Source: UBA8752 sp036159995 (lineage in GTDB: Bacteria; Bacteroidota; Bacteroidia; Flavobacteriales_D; Sanyastnellaceae). Taken from it: DNA of 32,751 bases. Below, piece after piece: positions 1 through 8,692 of this stretch. The first letter of the stretch is position 1. The number at the start of each line of letters is the position of its first letter. Position numbers and translations under genes: made by a program. The notes under the pieces were generated by a model. That model saw only the letters and a program-made list of their open reading frames with translations, had not been told where the DNA came from and made no database searches. The stretch is taken from contig JAYYEI010000027.1 of NCBI GenBank assembly GCA_036159995.1, positions 1 to 32,751 of the forward strand, written 5' to 3'.

Positions 1-2124
1 GTCGTAAAAAGGATCGTTGAAATTGGGAATGAGAACGTGGTTGTCCACTGCCACCTGTGTTCTGTTGGTACCTGCTACAGTCGATCCGAGAAATTCAATA
101 GCGGCATTTGACAAGCCGGTTCTGTCTTCAGCGAAGGTTGCCCCGGTAATTATTCCATTGTGTTCATTTCCACTTTCATCATGTGCATTGCCATCAAAGG
201 GATAGAAAGCAATCAGACCGTCTGTGGGGATGTGATTTGGTATGCTGGTACAAGGCAATTGTTCGGTGTCTGTCATTGCGCACGGGGTTTGACATGGATC
301 GATTCCATTCATGATGACTCCCCCTGAAACCACGCTGGGTTCCATTGTGGTGAGGTTGACATATTGGTCGTTGTTAACCCCCCAATGTTCTGAGCCCAAA
401 ATGGTTGGGTGTTCGCATTGTTGAACCAGGCTGTCCACCTGTGATGCCGTGAGTGCAGCAGGGAAAAAGTGCACGTCTGCGAATGCACCTTCGTGAAAAT
501 GTCGGTAGTCACTTGAAGGAGGATAGACAAAGGCGCCTAGAGCAACTGGAAGACCAGATTCCAGATTCCCGAGGTTGCTCGGAATGGATTCCTCCATGAT
601 CTCTTCTCCGTCGATGTAGGCTTGAATTGCTCCATTGTCCCGATCAACCACCAATGTGAATGCATACCATGTGTTTAAATCGAGTTCAGGTGGTAGGTGG
701 ATTTCTAATACGCCGTTTCCATCGTCGTCGCTAAAGCCCCACATAACGGTGTGGTTTTCTGGATGGAGTTGGGCCTTGAAGCCGATGTCGCCATTCTGGT
801 GAGTCAATCCATGTCCGAACAGGTAATGGGACCCATCGATCTCAGTTGAGGTTCCGAAGTCTTCGATGGTGCAACTGAAGCTGACGCTGAAAGAGGACTC
901 TCCCCAGCCTGCGGGCAGAGTGAATGAAGCGTAATCGTTGATGCCATCCATCTGTATCACACCTCCGTTGCGTTCTGCTGCTTCAATTTCACTTCGAGTG
1001 AAGCGCACAAGGCTAAAGTGGGTGTCGTCGTACCACGTGCCATGGTTGTAGGCCAGCATGAATTCCGTCTCGGACAATTGAATGACATGCGCCCCCATTT
1101 CATGGGTGAATTCGAGTTCCATTATGGGGTGATTCACTTCTATTGAGGACGTATTGAGAAGGTCCCCACCCGCCGTGATTTCTGAGAAATAGAACGTGGA
1201 ACCTTCGAAATAGACAAAGAGGAAGGTTCCATTGTCGAGGGCGACAAGGTCTGCGGGAGATGCATTTTGTACGTTGGGTGCTGTGACGGTCCACAGTTCC
1301 TGTCCCTCGTCGTTCATATTGGATACAAAGGGTATGCGATGCGGCGTGTCTCCCAGGTTGCCTGACACGAGAATTCCATCGGCATGGGGAACGGCCTTCA
1401 TGAAGTCCCGGTAGTCATCAAGGATGATGTCGAGCACAATTTGGCCTTGGAGATTCACCTTTTGCACCCCGATTTGGGAGAAGTAAGGATCGGTCACGTT
1501 CTCTTTGAAGACGTATAAATTCCCGTTGTGCAGTGCCACCTGTTGAGGGTAGTCAAGGCCATGGGAGCAACATCCTAAGGAAGAGTTGCAGGCATAACAC
1601 AAGTCTGTGTTCCAAATCACGTTGGCACTGTGTCCGTCGAATCGTTTGAGTTCAGTGTCCCAAGTTTGTCCCGTGCCGCAGCAGTTACTCGCCCAGGCCA
1701 TGACCAGATCACCCTCTAAATCGAGAATACTGCCAGCGCCAGACTGGCCATATGTCACATCGGCGTAGAACAGTGAATGTCCTTCGTCGTCATACTTGGC
1801 CACTGAGATTCCATAACCTGGCTCCCATGCATGAACCAGAAGGTTGTTGTCAACAATTTCGATGTCCCTAAAGCCACCTATGTCTTGTCCTCCAGCATTG
1901 ACCAAGGTTGAGACGGGCTGGCCGTTTGGGGTGTATTCGAGAATGCGCTTTCCCCCAGATCCGACGAGGATTCGGCCGTCTAAATCTAACAGGTGGGTTG
2001 CCGGAGATCGGGGTTCATCTGGACCGTCGATTTCCCAAACAATGGAGGTCGAAACTTCGCCTTGCCCATAAGGACAGATCATCGCGCCAACGAGAATGCA
2101 CGAGATAATCAGAAAGTGTTTCAT
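1..2124 (-). CDS. secreted LamG-domain surface protein (C-terminus cut by window edge)
   Basis: The frame stays open for 708 codons from the ATG at 2124 to the window edge, with no in-frame stop. A signal peptide is visible (MKHFLIISCILVGAMICPYG). Residues about 25-380 form a repeated-strand region that reads like a delivered-message or propeller-type surface domain (short units ending in phrases such as LDLDGRILVGSG, DLEGDLVMAWASN), which I cannot assign to a family. About residues 385-580 look like a concanavalin-like LamG domain (IQMDGINDYASF, then DRDNGAIQAYIDGEEI). From about 628 a second LamG domain starts (IPTDGLIAFYPFDGNAHD), closely resembling the start of the neighbouring 2128-5217 protein. 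The gene starts 3 nt after that neighbour's stop, so co-transcription is likely. It is probably exported to the cell surface for binding carbohydrate or protein; the ligand is unknown. The end, and any sorting domain, lie outside the window. Confidence 0.85.
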   Translation of the reverse strand, partial: MKHFLIISCILVGAMICPYGQGEVSTSIVWEIDGPDEPRSPATHLLDLDGRILVGSGGKRILEYTPNGQPVSTLVNAGGQDIGGFRDIEIVDNNLLVHAWEPGYGISVAKYDDEGHSLFYADVTYGQSGAGSILDLEGDLVMAWASNCCGTGQTWDTELKRFDGHSANVIWNTDLCYACNSSLGCCSHGLDYPQQVALHNGNLYVFKENVTDPYFSQIGVQKVNLQGQIVLDIILDDYRDFMKAVPHADGILVSGNLGDTPHRIPFVSNMNDEGQELWTVTAPNVQNASPADLVALDNGTFLFVYFEGSTFYFSEITAGGDLLNTSSIEVNHPIMELEFTHEMGAHVIQLSETEFMLAYNHGTWYDDTHFSLVRFTRSEIEAAERNGGVIQMDGINDYASFTLPAGWGESSFSVSFSCTIEDFGTSTEIDGSHYLFGHGLTHQNGDIGFKAQLHPENHTVMWGFSDDDGNGVLEIHLPPELDLNTWYAFTLVVDRDNGAIQAYIDGEEIMEESIPSNLGNLESGLPVALGAFVYPPSSDYRHFHEGAFADVHFFPAALTASQVDSLVQQCEHPTILGSEHWGVNNDQYVNLTTMEPSVVSGGVIMNGIDPCQTPCAMTDTEQLPCTSIPNHIPTDGLIAFYPFDGNAHDESGNEHNGIITGATFAEDRTGLSNAAIEFLGSTVAGTNRTQVAVDNHVLIPNFNDPFYD

Positions 2125-2127
2125 GTG

Positions 2128-5100
2128 TCAGTTCTTGAGGCAGCGGATGGATCGGCCTTGCTGGCGGCTGATGCCTTGTTGCTGGTAGACCTCGTTAGAA
2201 TTGTCGATCAGGCTCTTGACGTGGGCGTCTCCACCGTTGTCGTTGGGTGTGGCGCTCCACCAGGTCGCGAGTGCGCCGAGGCTGGAGAAGACGCCATTGG
2301 CACTGCGGTAGCCCGCCGGCCGGCCGTCGAAGCCGTGGGCATCCGTACCGTTGGGGCCTGCCGTCCACCCGGAGGAAGCCTTGAGTTGCAGTCCGCCTTG
2401 GGCGCCAATGCCGTCGATCAGGACTTGCCATTCGGCGTCGTCCGGGATGTGCCATCCATTCGGGCACAACCGGCGAGGGTCATCGATGGCATGCCAGTTG
2501 TACAGTCGGCCGTATTCGATGACGTTGGCCTCGTCGCCGTCAAATGCGGCTTGCGAGCCATTCGGCGTGTCGTCCCAGTCGCTGTTGGCCAAGACGGGAA
2601 TGGCGTCTCCATTGCGGTAGGATGCGCTCTGCAGGTTCTCGGCGAACCAACATTGACCTCCAATCTCAACGACCTCGTAATCGTGGCCTTGGTAGCTCAC
2701 CGGCGCAGAGCATCCACAGACGGCGTTCAGCGCGTCAATGGTGGCCTGCTGTGCAAGGATGATGCTGTCCTGGTCGGCGGTGTGGTCGAGCAGGACTTGG
2801 TAGCCCTCGGCGAGCTCCTGCAGGTTCATGACTGTGCAGTTCTCGTCCGTCGTACCCGGGACGTCCGCGATGCACATCTCGGTCACTGGATCCCAGTGGG
2901 TGCCCGCCCCGCAGAACGGGGTTGGAACCAGCAGGGTGTCGGTGACGACAATCGTGTCTGGCGCGGCCGTGTTGCATTGCTGCAATGCGGCGTCCCACTG
3001 CGACGGATCGTCACAGCACCCCGGTCCTGGACAACACGTATAGTCGCATGCCTCGCCCGCACATTGGGCGGCGGGGTCGTAGTTGCAAGCGCCCTCCTCC
3101 ATACAGCCAGAGGGGATACAGGTTCCTCCTCCGCACGCGGCATCCGTGTCGAAGTTGCACGCTGTCGGGTCATCGCACGTGGGGGCAATGCAGCTTGCAT
3201 CATCGTCTGTGGCGGCCGGGTCGTAGTTGCAAGCCGTGTCGTCCGTGCAACCGAAGGTGGGTTCGGGGGTGCCGAGCGGATGCTCCATTGCACCCAAGTC
3301 TGCGTCCGTTCCCGCGGGTTGTGGTCGTCCTACATAGTCCAGGTCAAGCGTGCTGGAAGGGGTTCCCAAGATGCCCGCGAAATCGTAGCGGTTTCCACCG
3401 GCTGTTCCAATGGCAGAGGAGGTGGAAGCCAGCGTGTAGTCGCTGAGCAGCGCGGGGTCGAGCGTGTTTAATGTGCCGTCGACATCGAACACCTTGTACA
3501 CGCTGGTCCAGTCGTAGTCCACACCTCCTTTCACGATGGAATTGCGGATGTGAGCGGTTCCCACGGCAATGCCATTTTGCACCATTTTGAATTCGGTGTC
3601 TCCATTGTTGGCCATGATGGAGTTCGAGATGAAGAGGTCGGCGTCATTGGAGGAGCACCAGATGAAACAACCAAATCCTGTGTTGTTGGAAATGGTGCAA
3701 TGGTCGATGATCGTTTGATCGCGGGAGGTCGTCACTCCGCCATTGTTATTGCCTGAAATCAGGCAATTCTCGATGAGCATGTCGAGTCCATTCACGACAA
3801 TTCCACCTCCCGTCTCCCAGGCATCATTGTCGACAATGTGACAATTGAGGATGCTGTTGCCTGATCCGCTGGTGTGGATGGTATGTTTTCGGCCGTAGTT
3901 CCCGGTGACATGGCAATCTTCAATGACACAGTCATTTGCATCCAGCGCAATGCCATGTGCAGTGATGTCACCCGTACCGACGTTGTCGCGAATGGTGCAC
4001 CGTTGAATGATAGTGCCGTTGGCACCTGACAAATACAATCCGGCACCGTATCCCGATTGACCGTTTTGTACCGTGAGATCTTGGAGCAGGGTTTGGTCGC
4101 CCGAGATGAACAAGGCGGTGCCCAGTGCATTTCCGTCAACGATGACGTTGGCTGCGACTTCGTCGATGGGCAGTGAGGGAGCGTAGCCGCGGATGGTGAC
4201 GTTTTCTGCGGTCGAACTTACATTCTCGACATAGGTGCCGGGGGCGATCAAAACCGTGTCGCTCGGGCAGGCTATGTTGAGCGCTGCCTGAATCGTTGCG
4301 AACGGGGTCAACGTGTCGCCTGTGGCCGCAGCCGGATCGGCCGTTGCATCCACGAACCATCGTGTGGCACCGCCACAGTTTCCATCGCAGTCGCGCCCAT
4401 AGTCTGCATAGGTGCAGCTCCCATCATCCTCCGTGGCGGATGCGTTGTAGTTGCAAGCTGCCGAGATCATGCATCCGGATGTTGAAGAGGATGGGGAATT
4501 GTATAAGGCGGACAATTCGGTTGCAGACAGTTCCCGACTCCAAAATCCAATGTCATCCATGTCCGCAAGGGCATGGTGATTTTGCGCGTCATAGCCTGCC
4601 CCAATGATGATGTCGAATGCATTGAGAACCATGTCTCCTCCCAAGCTTTCGCGAGAGGCCACGCGTTGTCCGTTGCGATAGAAGTGGGCGGAATCTCCTG
4701 TGAAAGTGAAGGCCACGTGTTCCCAAGTGTCGATGAGTGGGCTGGGCGAAGAGAACTGCCATTCGCCGCCAGTGGTTTCCATTTTTGGGACATAGCCAAA
4801 ACCGCCACCGCCGTCTGCTCCAGCGCGCAACAGGAAGCCGCCGTTGAACCCCCAACCGCCGAGCTGGTCGGACTTGGATACATAATAGAGCCAGTTGGGC
4901 TGTGTCCAGATTTCGTTTTGAATCCAAGCAGAAATGGTGAATTCCGGGGCCATGGCGTCAAACTCTCCCGAATGCTGAACTCGGATAAAGTCATCTTGTC
5001 CGTCAAAAGCAAGTGCTCCGCCAGCCACACCGTTTCGGTCGGTAATTGAATTGGTTCCGTTTAATATTCCATTCAATCCATGTGGACCAGCGTCCAACGC

Positions 5101-5217
5101 ATCCCCGTCCAAGGGATAGAACGCCACCAGATTATCCGTTGGGACATAGGAGGGGAGTTGGGCGGAGGCGGTCAGGGTGGCCGCGAGGGTGGCCGTGAGC
5201 AACGTGTAGAATCGCAA
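2128..5217 (-). CDS. giant secreted LamG / parallel beta-helix / FISUMP surface protein
   Basis: This 1029-residue protein starts with a signal peptide (residues 1-20, ending TASAQ). The order is: LamG domain about 24-243 (VAFYPLDGDALD, FDGQDDFIRV, AFTFTGDSAHFYRNGQ); one Cys-Asn-Tyr unit 249-268; a right-handed parallel beta-helix about 285-645 with repeated strand turns (LQDLTVQNG, IIQRCTIRDN, VIEDCHVTGN, LIENCLISGN); three more Cys units at 657-676, 681-700 and 705-724; a Cys-rich linker; a short heptad-like stretch about 795-835; and a C-terminal FISUMP domain 845-1029 (IGGQCWFAENLQ, GRLYNWHA, CPNGWHIPDDAEW, ending RSIRCL). FISUMP is a domain named from Fibrobacter paralogous proteins and also found in Bacteroidota surface proteins. 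No standard T9SS type A tail is present. The role is inferred as extracellular glycan binding or adhesion. It is the first gene of a pair with the LamG protein downstream. Confidence 0.9.
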   Translation of the reverse strand: MRFYTLLTATLAATLTASAQLPSYVPTDNLVAFYPLDGDALDAGPHGLNGILNGTNSITDRNGVAGGALAFDGQDDFIRVQHSGEFDAMAPEFTISAWIQNEIWTQPNWLYYVSKSDQLGGWGFNGGFLLRAGADGGGGFGYVPKMETTGGEWQFSSPSPLIDTWEHVAFTFTGDSAHFYRNGQRVASRESLGGDMVLNAFDIIIGAGYDAQNHHALADMDDIGFWSRELSATELSALYNSPSSSTSGCMISAACNYNASATEDDGSCTYADYGRDCDGNCGGATRWFVDATADPAAATGDTLTPFATIQAALNIACPSDTVLIAPGTYVENVSSTAENVTIRGYAPSLPIDEVAANVIVDGNALGTALFISGDQTLLQDLTVQNGQSGYGAGLYLSGANGTIIQRCTIRDNVGTGDITAHGIALDANDCVIEDCHVTGNYGRKHTIHTSGSGNSILNCHIVDNDAWETGGGIVVNGLDMLIENCLISGNNNGGVTTSRDQTIIDHCTISNNTGFGCFIWCSSNDADLFISNSIMANNGDTEFKMVQNGIAVGTAHIRNSIVKGGVDYDWTSVYKVFDVDGTLNTLDPALLSDYTLASTSSAIGTAGGNRYDFAGILGTPSSTLDLDYVGRPQPAGTDADLGAMEHPLGTPEPTFGCTDDTACNYDPAATDDDASCIAPTCDDPTACNFDTDAACGGGTCIPSGCMEEGACNYDPAAQCAGEACDYTCCPGPGCCDDPSQWDAALQQCNTAAPDTIVVTDTLLVPTPFCGAGTHWDPVTEMCIADVPGTTDENCTVMNLQELAEGYQVLLDHTADQDSIILAQQATIDALNAVCGCSAPVSYQGHDYEVVEIGGQCWFAENLQSASYRNGDAIPVLANSDWDDTPNGSQAAFDGDEANVIEYGRLYNWHAIDDPRRLCPNGWHIPDDAEWQVLIDGIGAQGGLQLKASSGWTAGPNGTDAHGFDGRPAGYRSANGVFSSLGALATWWSATPNDNGGDAHVKSLIDNSNEVYQQQGISRQQGRSIRCLKN
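3075..3234 (-). repeat. short direct repeats coding for Cys-Asn-Tyr units
   Basis: The plus-strand string ggtcgtagttgcaagc occurs at 3075-3090 and again at 3219-3234; a near copy (ttgtagttgcaagc) lies at 4445-4458 outside this span. Read on the coding (minus) strand each gives the AC-N-Y core of a Cys-rich unit. The near identity at DNA level suggests recent duplication or recombination within the gene, or strong codon constraint on a short motif. Confidence 0.7.
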
Positions 5218-5238
5218 GGCAAACGGTTTTGGTTACGG

Positions 5239-5245
5239 CAAAATA
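5239..5245 (-). promoter_or_regulatory. possible -7 element for the LamG gene pair
   Basis: On the minus strand this reads TATTTTG, 21 bases before the ATG at 5217. It resembles the Bacteroidota -7 consensus TAnnTTTG but is one base short, and I find no TTG at the expected spacing. The location in the only gap before the surface-protein pair is the main support. Confidence 0.25.
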
Positions 5246-5309
5246 CTGGCTTGCTTATGTAAATCCTGAAGCGGCAATATGGGTGGTTCAGGCCTAAATA
5301 ATCACCAAC

Positions 5310-6803
5310 TTAGTCTGATGTAATCTCAGGCAGGAACCGGGGGTGGAAATTGAGGAGATGGGCCTCCTGCTGGGCCCGGGTGAGGGCGGTGTAGAGCCAG
5401 CGCAGCCACTCGAGGTCGACCATCTCCTCAGTGAGGTAGCCTTGGTCGATGACGACCGCAGGCCACTGGCCACCCTGGCTTTTGTGGGCGGTGACGGCGT
5501 AGGCGAATTTGACCTGGAGGGCCTGGGCGCAGGGGTCCTGTTTGGCAGCTTCGGCAATCTTCCGCTTGCTGCCGAGGTGGGCGTAGTCGAGCATGACGTC
5601 CTCGAAGAGCGTTTTCATGCGGGCTCCAGGCAGGCTCGGCCCTTCGACATGGAGCGCATCGAGCAGGACGGTGGCCTCGAAGGAGGGGGCGTCCGGGAAG
5701 TCCTCCATCTTCAAGTCGGCTGTGGCGTAGCGCAGGCCGTAGCGTTCGAATCGGCGGACAATCTTCTGGACGACGAGCGTGTCGCCGTTGGCGATGAGAT
5801 CGGTGGGGTAGGCGTCGTTCTCCTTAAGCCAGTGGTAATTGTTGCGGACGACCATCAGCCGGTCGCCGGCATCGAGTTCCTCCTCGCGCCAGAGGATGCG
5901 GCGGCGGATCTGCTCGTTGAAGTCGTTGGCTCGGCGGTTGGACCGGGTGATGACGACCACGTCTTGCTCGCCGTGCCGGTGGTGGAGGTCGTCGAGCAGT
6001 TCGGCGAGGTCGTTGCCAGTGACGATGTGGAGGTCCGGGTAGGGTGCGGTGGTGAATTGGGGGAGAGGGGCGTCGACCGTGTCGGGGAGGTCCTTGGCCA
6101 GGGCAATGTTTTGCCGGAGGTCGTGGGCGTTGGCCAGGACCCCGCTGTCGAGTTCCTGGCGGACGACGTCGTCGAGGGTGCGTTCGGCGAGGGTCAGGTC
6201 GAATTCGCGGGCGAGGCGCGGGCCGTCGAGGGCGGGGGAGATGGCGCTGCCGACCGGGGGGAGCTGGGCATCGTCGCCGACGAGGATGATGCGGCTGCCC
6301 GGCGCCTGCAGGCAGAACTGGAAGAGGTCGGAGAGGAGGTCGCGGTAATGGAAGCCGGCGCCCGCGGCACCGGATTGGCGGAGGCCGCTGTCGCGCCCAA
6401 TCATGGACGCCTCGTCGACGATGAAGACCGCACCTTTTCGGGTGTAGGGGGCGATGGTGGCCGAGGTGCCGCCGTCGGGGGTGGCCTTTCGGAGGTAAAT
6501 GCGCCGGTGGATGGTACTCGCCTGGAGGTCGGCATAGCGGCCCATGACCTGGGCGGCGCGGCCGGTGGGGGCGAGGAGCTCGACGGGCCGGCGGAGGTCG
6601 CGGAGGACTTGGACGAGGGCGGCCATGGTGGTGGTTTTTCCCGTACCCGCATAGCCGCGGACGACTAGGCAACACCGAGGCTGGGGGCTCACAAGAAAGC
6701 GGCCCAACGCATGCAGCAGCGCCTCTTGGCTCGCCGTGGGGGCGTGCGGGAAGCTGGCCCTCAGGCGGTCTTCGACTTCTTCGGCGTTGGGGCTGTTGGA
6801 CAC
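5310..6803 (-). CDS. RecD-like superfamily 1 DNA helicase / ATPase
   Basis: The protein has about 497 residues from the GTG at 6803; a TTG at 6827 is an alternative. The open frame runs back to 7136 but that part lies over the plus-strand gene at 6931 and reads as Arg-rich noise. Motifs in order: Walker A GYAGTGKT (50-57), LLAPTGRAA (motif Ia, about 77-84), FIVDEASMI (Walker B, 127-135), GDDAQLPPVG (motif III, 176-185), VITRSNRR in the middle, and near the end TAHKSQGGQW and LYTALTRAQ, the C-terminal UvrD/RecD motifs. This matches the family of short stand-alone RecD-like helicases found in Bacteroidota, ATP-driven DNA unwinding enzymes of uncertain pathway. No RecB/RecC or AddAB partner is adjacent. 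It is followed by the LamG pair on the same strand with a 92-base gap. Confidence 0.88.
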   Translation of the reverse strand: MSNSPNAEEVEDRLRASFPHAPTASQEALLHALGRFLVSPQPRCCLVVRGYAGTGKTTTMAALVQVLRDLRRPVELLAPTGRAAQVMGRYADLQASTIHRRIYLRKATPDGGTSATIAPYTRKGAVFIVDEASMIGRDSGLRQSGAAGAGFHYRDLLSDLFQFCLQAPGSRIILVGDDAQLPPVGSAISPALDGPRLAREFDLTLAERTLDDVVRQELDSGVLANAHDLRQNIALAKDLPDTVDAPLPQFTTAPYPDLHIVTGNDLAELLDDLHHRHGEQDVVVITRSNRRANDFNEQIRRRILWREEELDAGDRLMVVRNNYHWLKENDAYPTDLIANGDTLVVQKIVRRFERYGLRYATADLKMEDFPDAPSFEATVLLDALHVEGPSLPGARMKTLFEDVMLDYAHLGSKRKIAEAAKQDPCAQALQVKFAYAVTAHKSQGGQWPAVVIDQGYLTEEMVDLEWLRWLYTALTRAQQEAHLLNFHPRFLPEITSD

Positions 6804-6887
6804 GGCGGGATTCAGGGGCGTCGACAAGACGCTGTCGGACGTGGGCAAAGTACGGGCTTGCAGGGTGGCCGTCCGGCAGGGATTCCT

Positions 6888-6895
6888 TAGCTTCG
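6888..6895 (+). promoter_or_regulatory. candidate -7 element TAGCTTCG
   Basis: TAGCTTCG fits TAnnTT(T/C)G and lies 35 bases before the ATG at 6931, the first gene of the rsmD-coaD operon. The nearest upstream TTG (6858-6860) is 27 bases away, longer than the usual spacing of about 20, so only the -7 half is supported. Confidence 0.35.
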
Positions 6896-6930
6896 CCCTG
6901 CTTGATTCGCCCCTTTTCGCGCCCAAGAGC

Positions 6931-7851
6931 ATGAACGATTCGAACGACAAATACGGGAACCTCCTGTTCCTGGTCCGGAGCCACAGCTTCAGCCTGATTC
7001 TCTTCACGGCCGGTTTCGCATGGACCGTGATGTACATCCGCTCCGTGATGGCGTCGACCGACACGGCCGACCTCAGCCAGCCCACTGAGATGCTGTTCGC
7101 GGGCCTCGCGCTCATGATCAGCGGCGTGCTTGCCATGCCCGCCGTCCTCGACCGCGTCCCTCAGAAAGCCTACCGTATCCTGTTGGGGGTCGGTGTGGTC
7201 GGAGCCGCCTACTTCTTCATGGCCGCGACCAACAGCGTCCTCGACGAGGAGCAGTTCCAGATGGACCGCGCCCGAATCAACGCCACGACGATCCAGCGCC
7301 TCACCGACATCCGCGATGCCGAGTTGGCTTACCGCGAGGTGAAAGGGGAGTTCACCAACAGCTTCGACACCCTGCTCGCCTTCATCAATGAGCCGCTGGT
7401 GCCGCTCAACTTCTCGATTGGTTCCTTTCACGACACCCTGCCCGAGGCCCAGAGCTACGAGGAGGGCTTCGTGATCAAGCGGTCCAACGTGCCCGGCATC
7501 GCCGCCAAACTCGGATGGACGGAGCAGGCGCTCATGGACAGCATCACCTCCGATGCTGTGAGCTACAAGGTGCGCGACACACTGTACACCTCGTTCTTCG
7601 CCGAGAACTTTGCCGACGAGAAGCGCGTCGACAAAAAGCTGCCATTGGTCAACCTTGACTCGTTGACCTTCAGCCCGACCTCCGGGGAGAGGTTCTCGAT
7701 CGACACGACCTACGTGGAGCAAAGCGGACTCCGGGTGAGCGCCATCAAGGTGCAGGACCCGACGCCCTTCGGACGGCCCAACGTCAAGAAGGACACGCTG
7801 AAGTTCGGCTCCCTGGTCGAAGCCCACACGGATGGAAACTGGCGCCAATAA
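6931..7851 (+). CDS. membrane protein of unknown function, Bacteroidota-type
   Basis: The ATG at 6931 gives 306 residues. Three hydrophobic segments are visible at about 19-37 (SLILFTAGFAWTVMYI), 53-73 (MLFAGLALMISGVLAMPAVL) and 81-99. A predicted non-cytoplasmic part follows with the string IQRLTDIRDAELAYREVKG and FDTLLAFI, a pattern seen in conserved Bacteroidota proteins of unknown role and reminiscent of pilin-like sequences where a helix is followed by 'IRDAQ.AY....G.Y...FD.LL.F'. The remainder is a hydrophilic domain ending at 306. It overlaps the next gene by 20 bases, so it is co-translated with the DUF3822 gene and the rsmD-coaD operon. A link to envelope assembly or gliding/secretion is only a guess. 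Confidence 0.8.
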   Translation: MNDSNDKYGNLLFLVRSHSFSLILFTAGFAWTVMYIRSVMASTDTADLSQPTEMLFAGLALMISGVLAMPAVLDRVPQKAYRILLGVGVVGAAYFFMAATNSVLDEEQFQMDRARINATTIQRLTDIRDAELAYREVKGEFTNSFDTLLAFINEPLVPLNFSIGSFHDTLPEAQSYEEGFVIKRSNVPGIAAKLGWTEQALMDSITSDAVSYKVRDTLYTSFFAENFADEKRVDKKLPLVNLDSLTFSPTSGERFSIDTTYVEQSGLRVSAIKVQDPTPFGRPNVKKDTLKFGSLVEAHTDGNWRQ

Positions 7852-8692
7852 GGGCCAGGCCGGATTCATTCTGACGGCGTTGGACGGGAAGCAGGACCTT
7901 CCCCCCGGCGACCACCCCCTTTGGATTTTTGATGAGGGCAACGCGGTGCGCTGGATGCGCACCACGGAGGATTGCTCCGCCCTCGTGGAAGCGGGCAGTC
8001 ACGTGTGGTCGGCGGTGACCGACGCCGCCCGGCGCGATGAGCGCGTGGCCTGGTTGTCCGAGCGGTTGCAGGCTGATTCCACCGACGCGGTGACGTGGAT
8101 GAGCGAAGGGGCGGCGACACTCGTCCCGGAACCTCTGCGGGACAAGGCGGGCGATGCGGATTGGCTCGAAGCTGAAACCGGATTGCGCCATCTGGGAACG
8201 GATACGCAGACTGTGGTGGGCTCGCCCTACGTGGTGGTGCTCGCCCCGGACCACGCCATGCGCCAGGCCATTTCGGCGGTCGCACCCCGTGTGGTGTTCC
8301 GCCACCCTCGCGCCATACTCGCCGAAGGCTTTCTGCGGGAGGAGCGCGGACGGGACCGCCAGGCCCTCGCGGTCCACCTTGGCACCGGGTTCGTGGACCT
8401 CGTGCTCGTCGATTCGGACACATTGCTGGCCTCGGTCCACCATGAGACAAGTGCCACCTCCGATGCGGTGTACCGCGCCATCCACTTGCTCCATGCGATG
8501 GGGCTGGACGACAAGGTGGCCGTGCAACTTAGTGGACAGGTCAAACCGATGGGCGAGGAGCACAAGGCGTTCCAGCGCCACTTCGAGAAGGTCGACTTGC
8601 ACTACGGTCGGTTCATCCCGGCCCTCGGTGAGGTGACGGGCCTGCATCGGCAGCAGTTCCTGCCACTCATCCAGTTGGTCCGGTGCGCATAA
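7832..8692 (+). CDS. DUF3822 family protein
   Basis: The protein has 286 residues from ATG 7832, overlapping the previous gene by 20 bases and rsmD by 10. I recognise it as DUF3822 mainly from its sequence character and its place directly before rsmD and coaD, an order seen in many Bacteroidota. The middle part (about 165-215: LAVHLGTGFVDLVLVD, then a helix with DAVYRAIHLLHAMG) resembles the strand-turn pattern of actin-like ATPase folds, but no nucleotide-binding motif is certain. Function is unknown. Confidence 0.8.
   Translation: METGANKGQAGFILTALDGKQDLPPGDHPLWIFDEGNAVRWMRTTEDCSALVEAGSHVWSAVTDAARRDERVAWLSERLQADSTDAVTWMSEGAATLVPEPLRDKAGDADWLEAETGLRHLGTDTQTVVGSPYVVVLAPDHAMRQAISAVAPRVVFRHPRAILAEGFLREERGRDRQALAVHLGTGFVDLVLVDSDTLLASVHHETSATSDAVYRAIHLLHAMGLDDKVAVQLSGQVKPMGEEHKAFQRHFEKVDLHYGRFIPALGEVTGLHRQQFLPLIQLVRCA

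Noticed and set aside
1993..3471. Long plus-strand open frame across the LamG gene pair
   Set aside because: The minus strand holds recognisable signal peptide, LamG, Cys-unit and FISUMP sequences; the plus-strand reading has no domain.
5265..5292. CCTGAA/TTCAGG inverted repeat between helicase and LamG genes as a terminator
   Set aside because: Only a 6-base stem with a 16-base loop and no T tract follows on either strand.
5343..6668. Plus-strand open frame opposite the helicase
   Set aside because: It is low-complexity Gly/Val/Glu sequence from a GC-rich strand; helicase motifs are on the minus strand.
5824..7965. 713-codon minus-strand frame across helicase and the membrane-protein gene
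   Set aside because: Out of frame with the helicase and rich in Pro/Arg; an antisense shadow.
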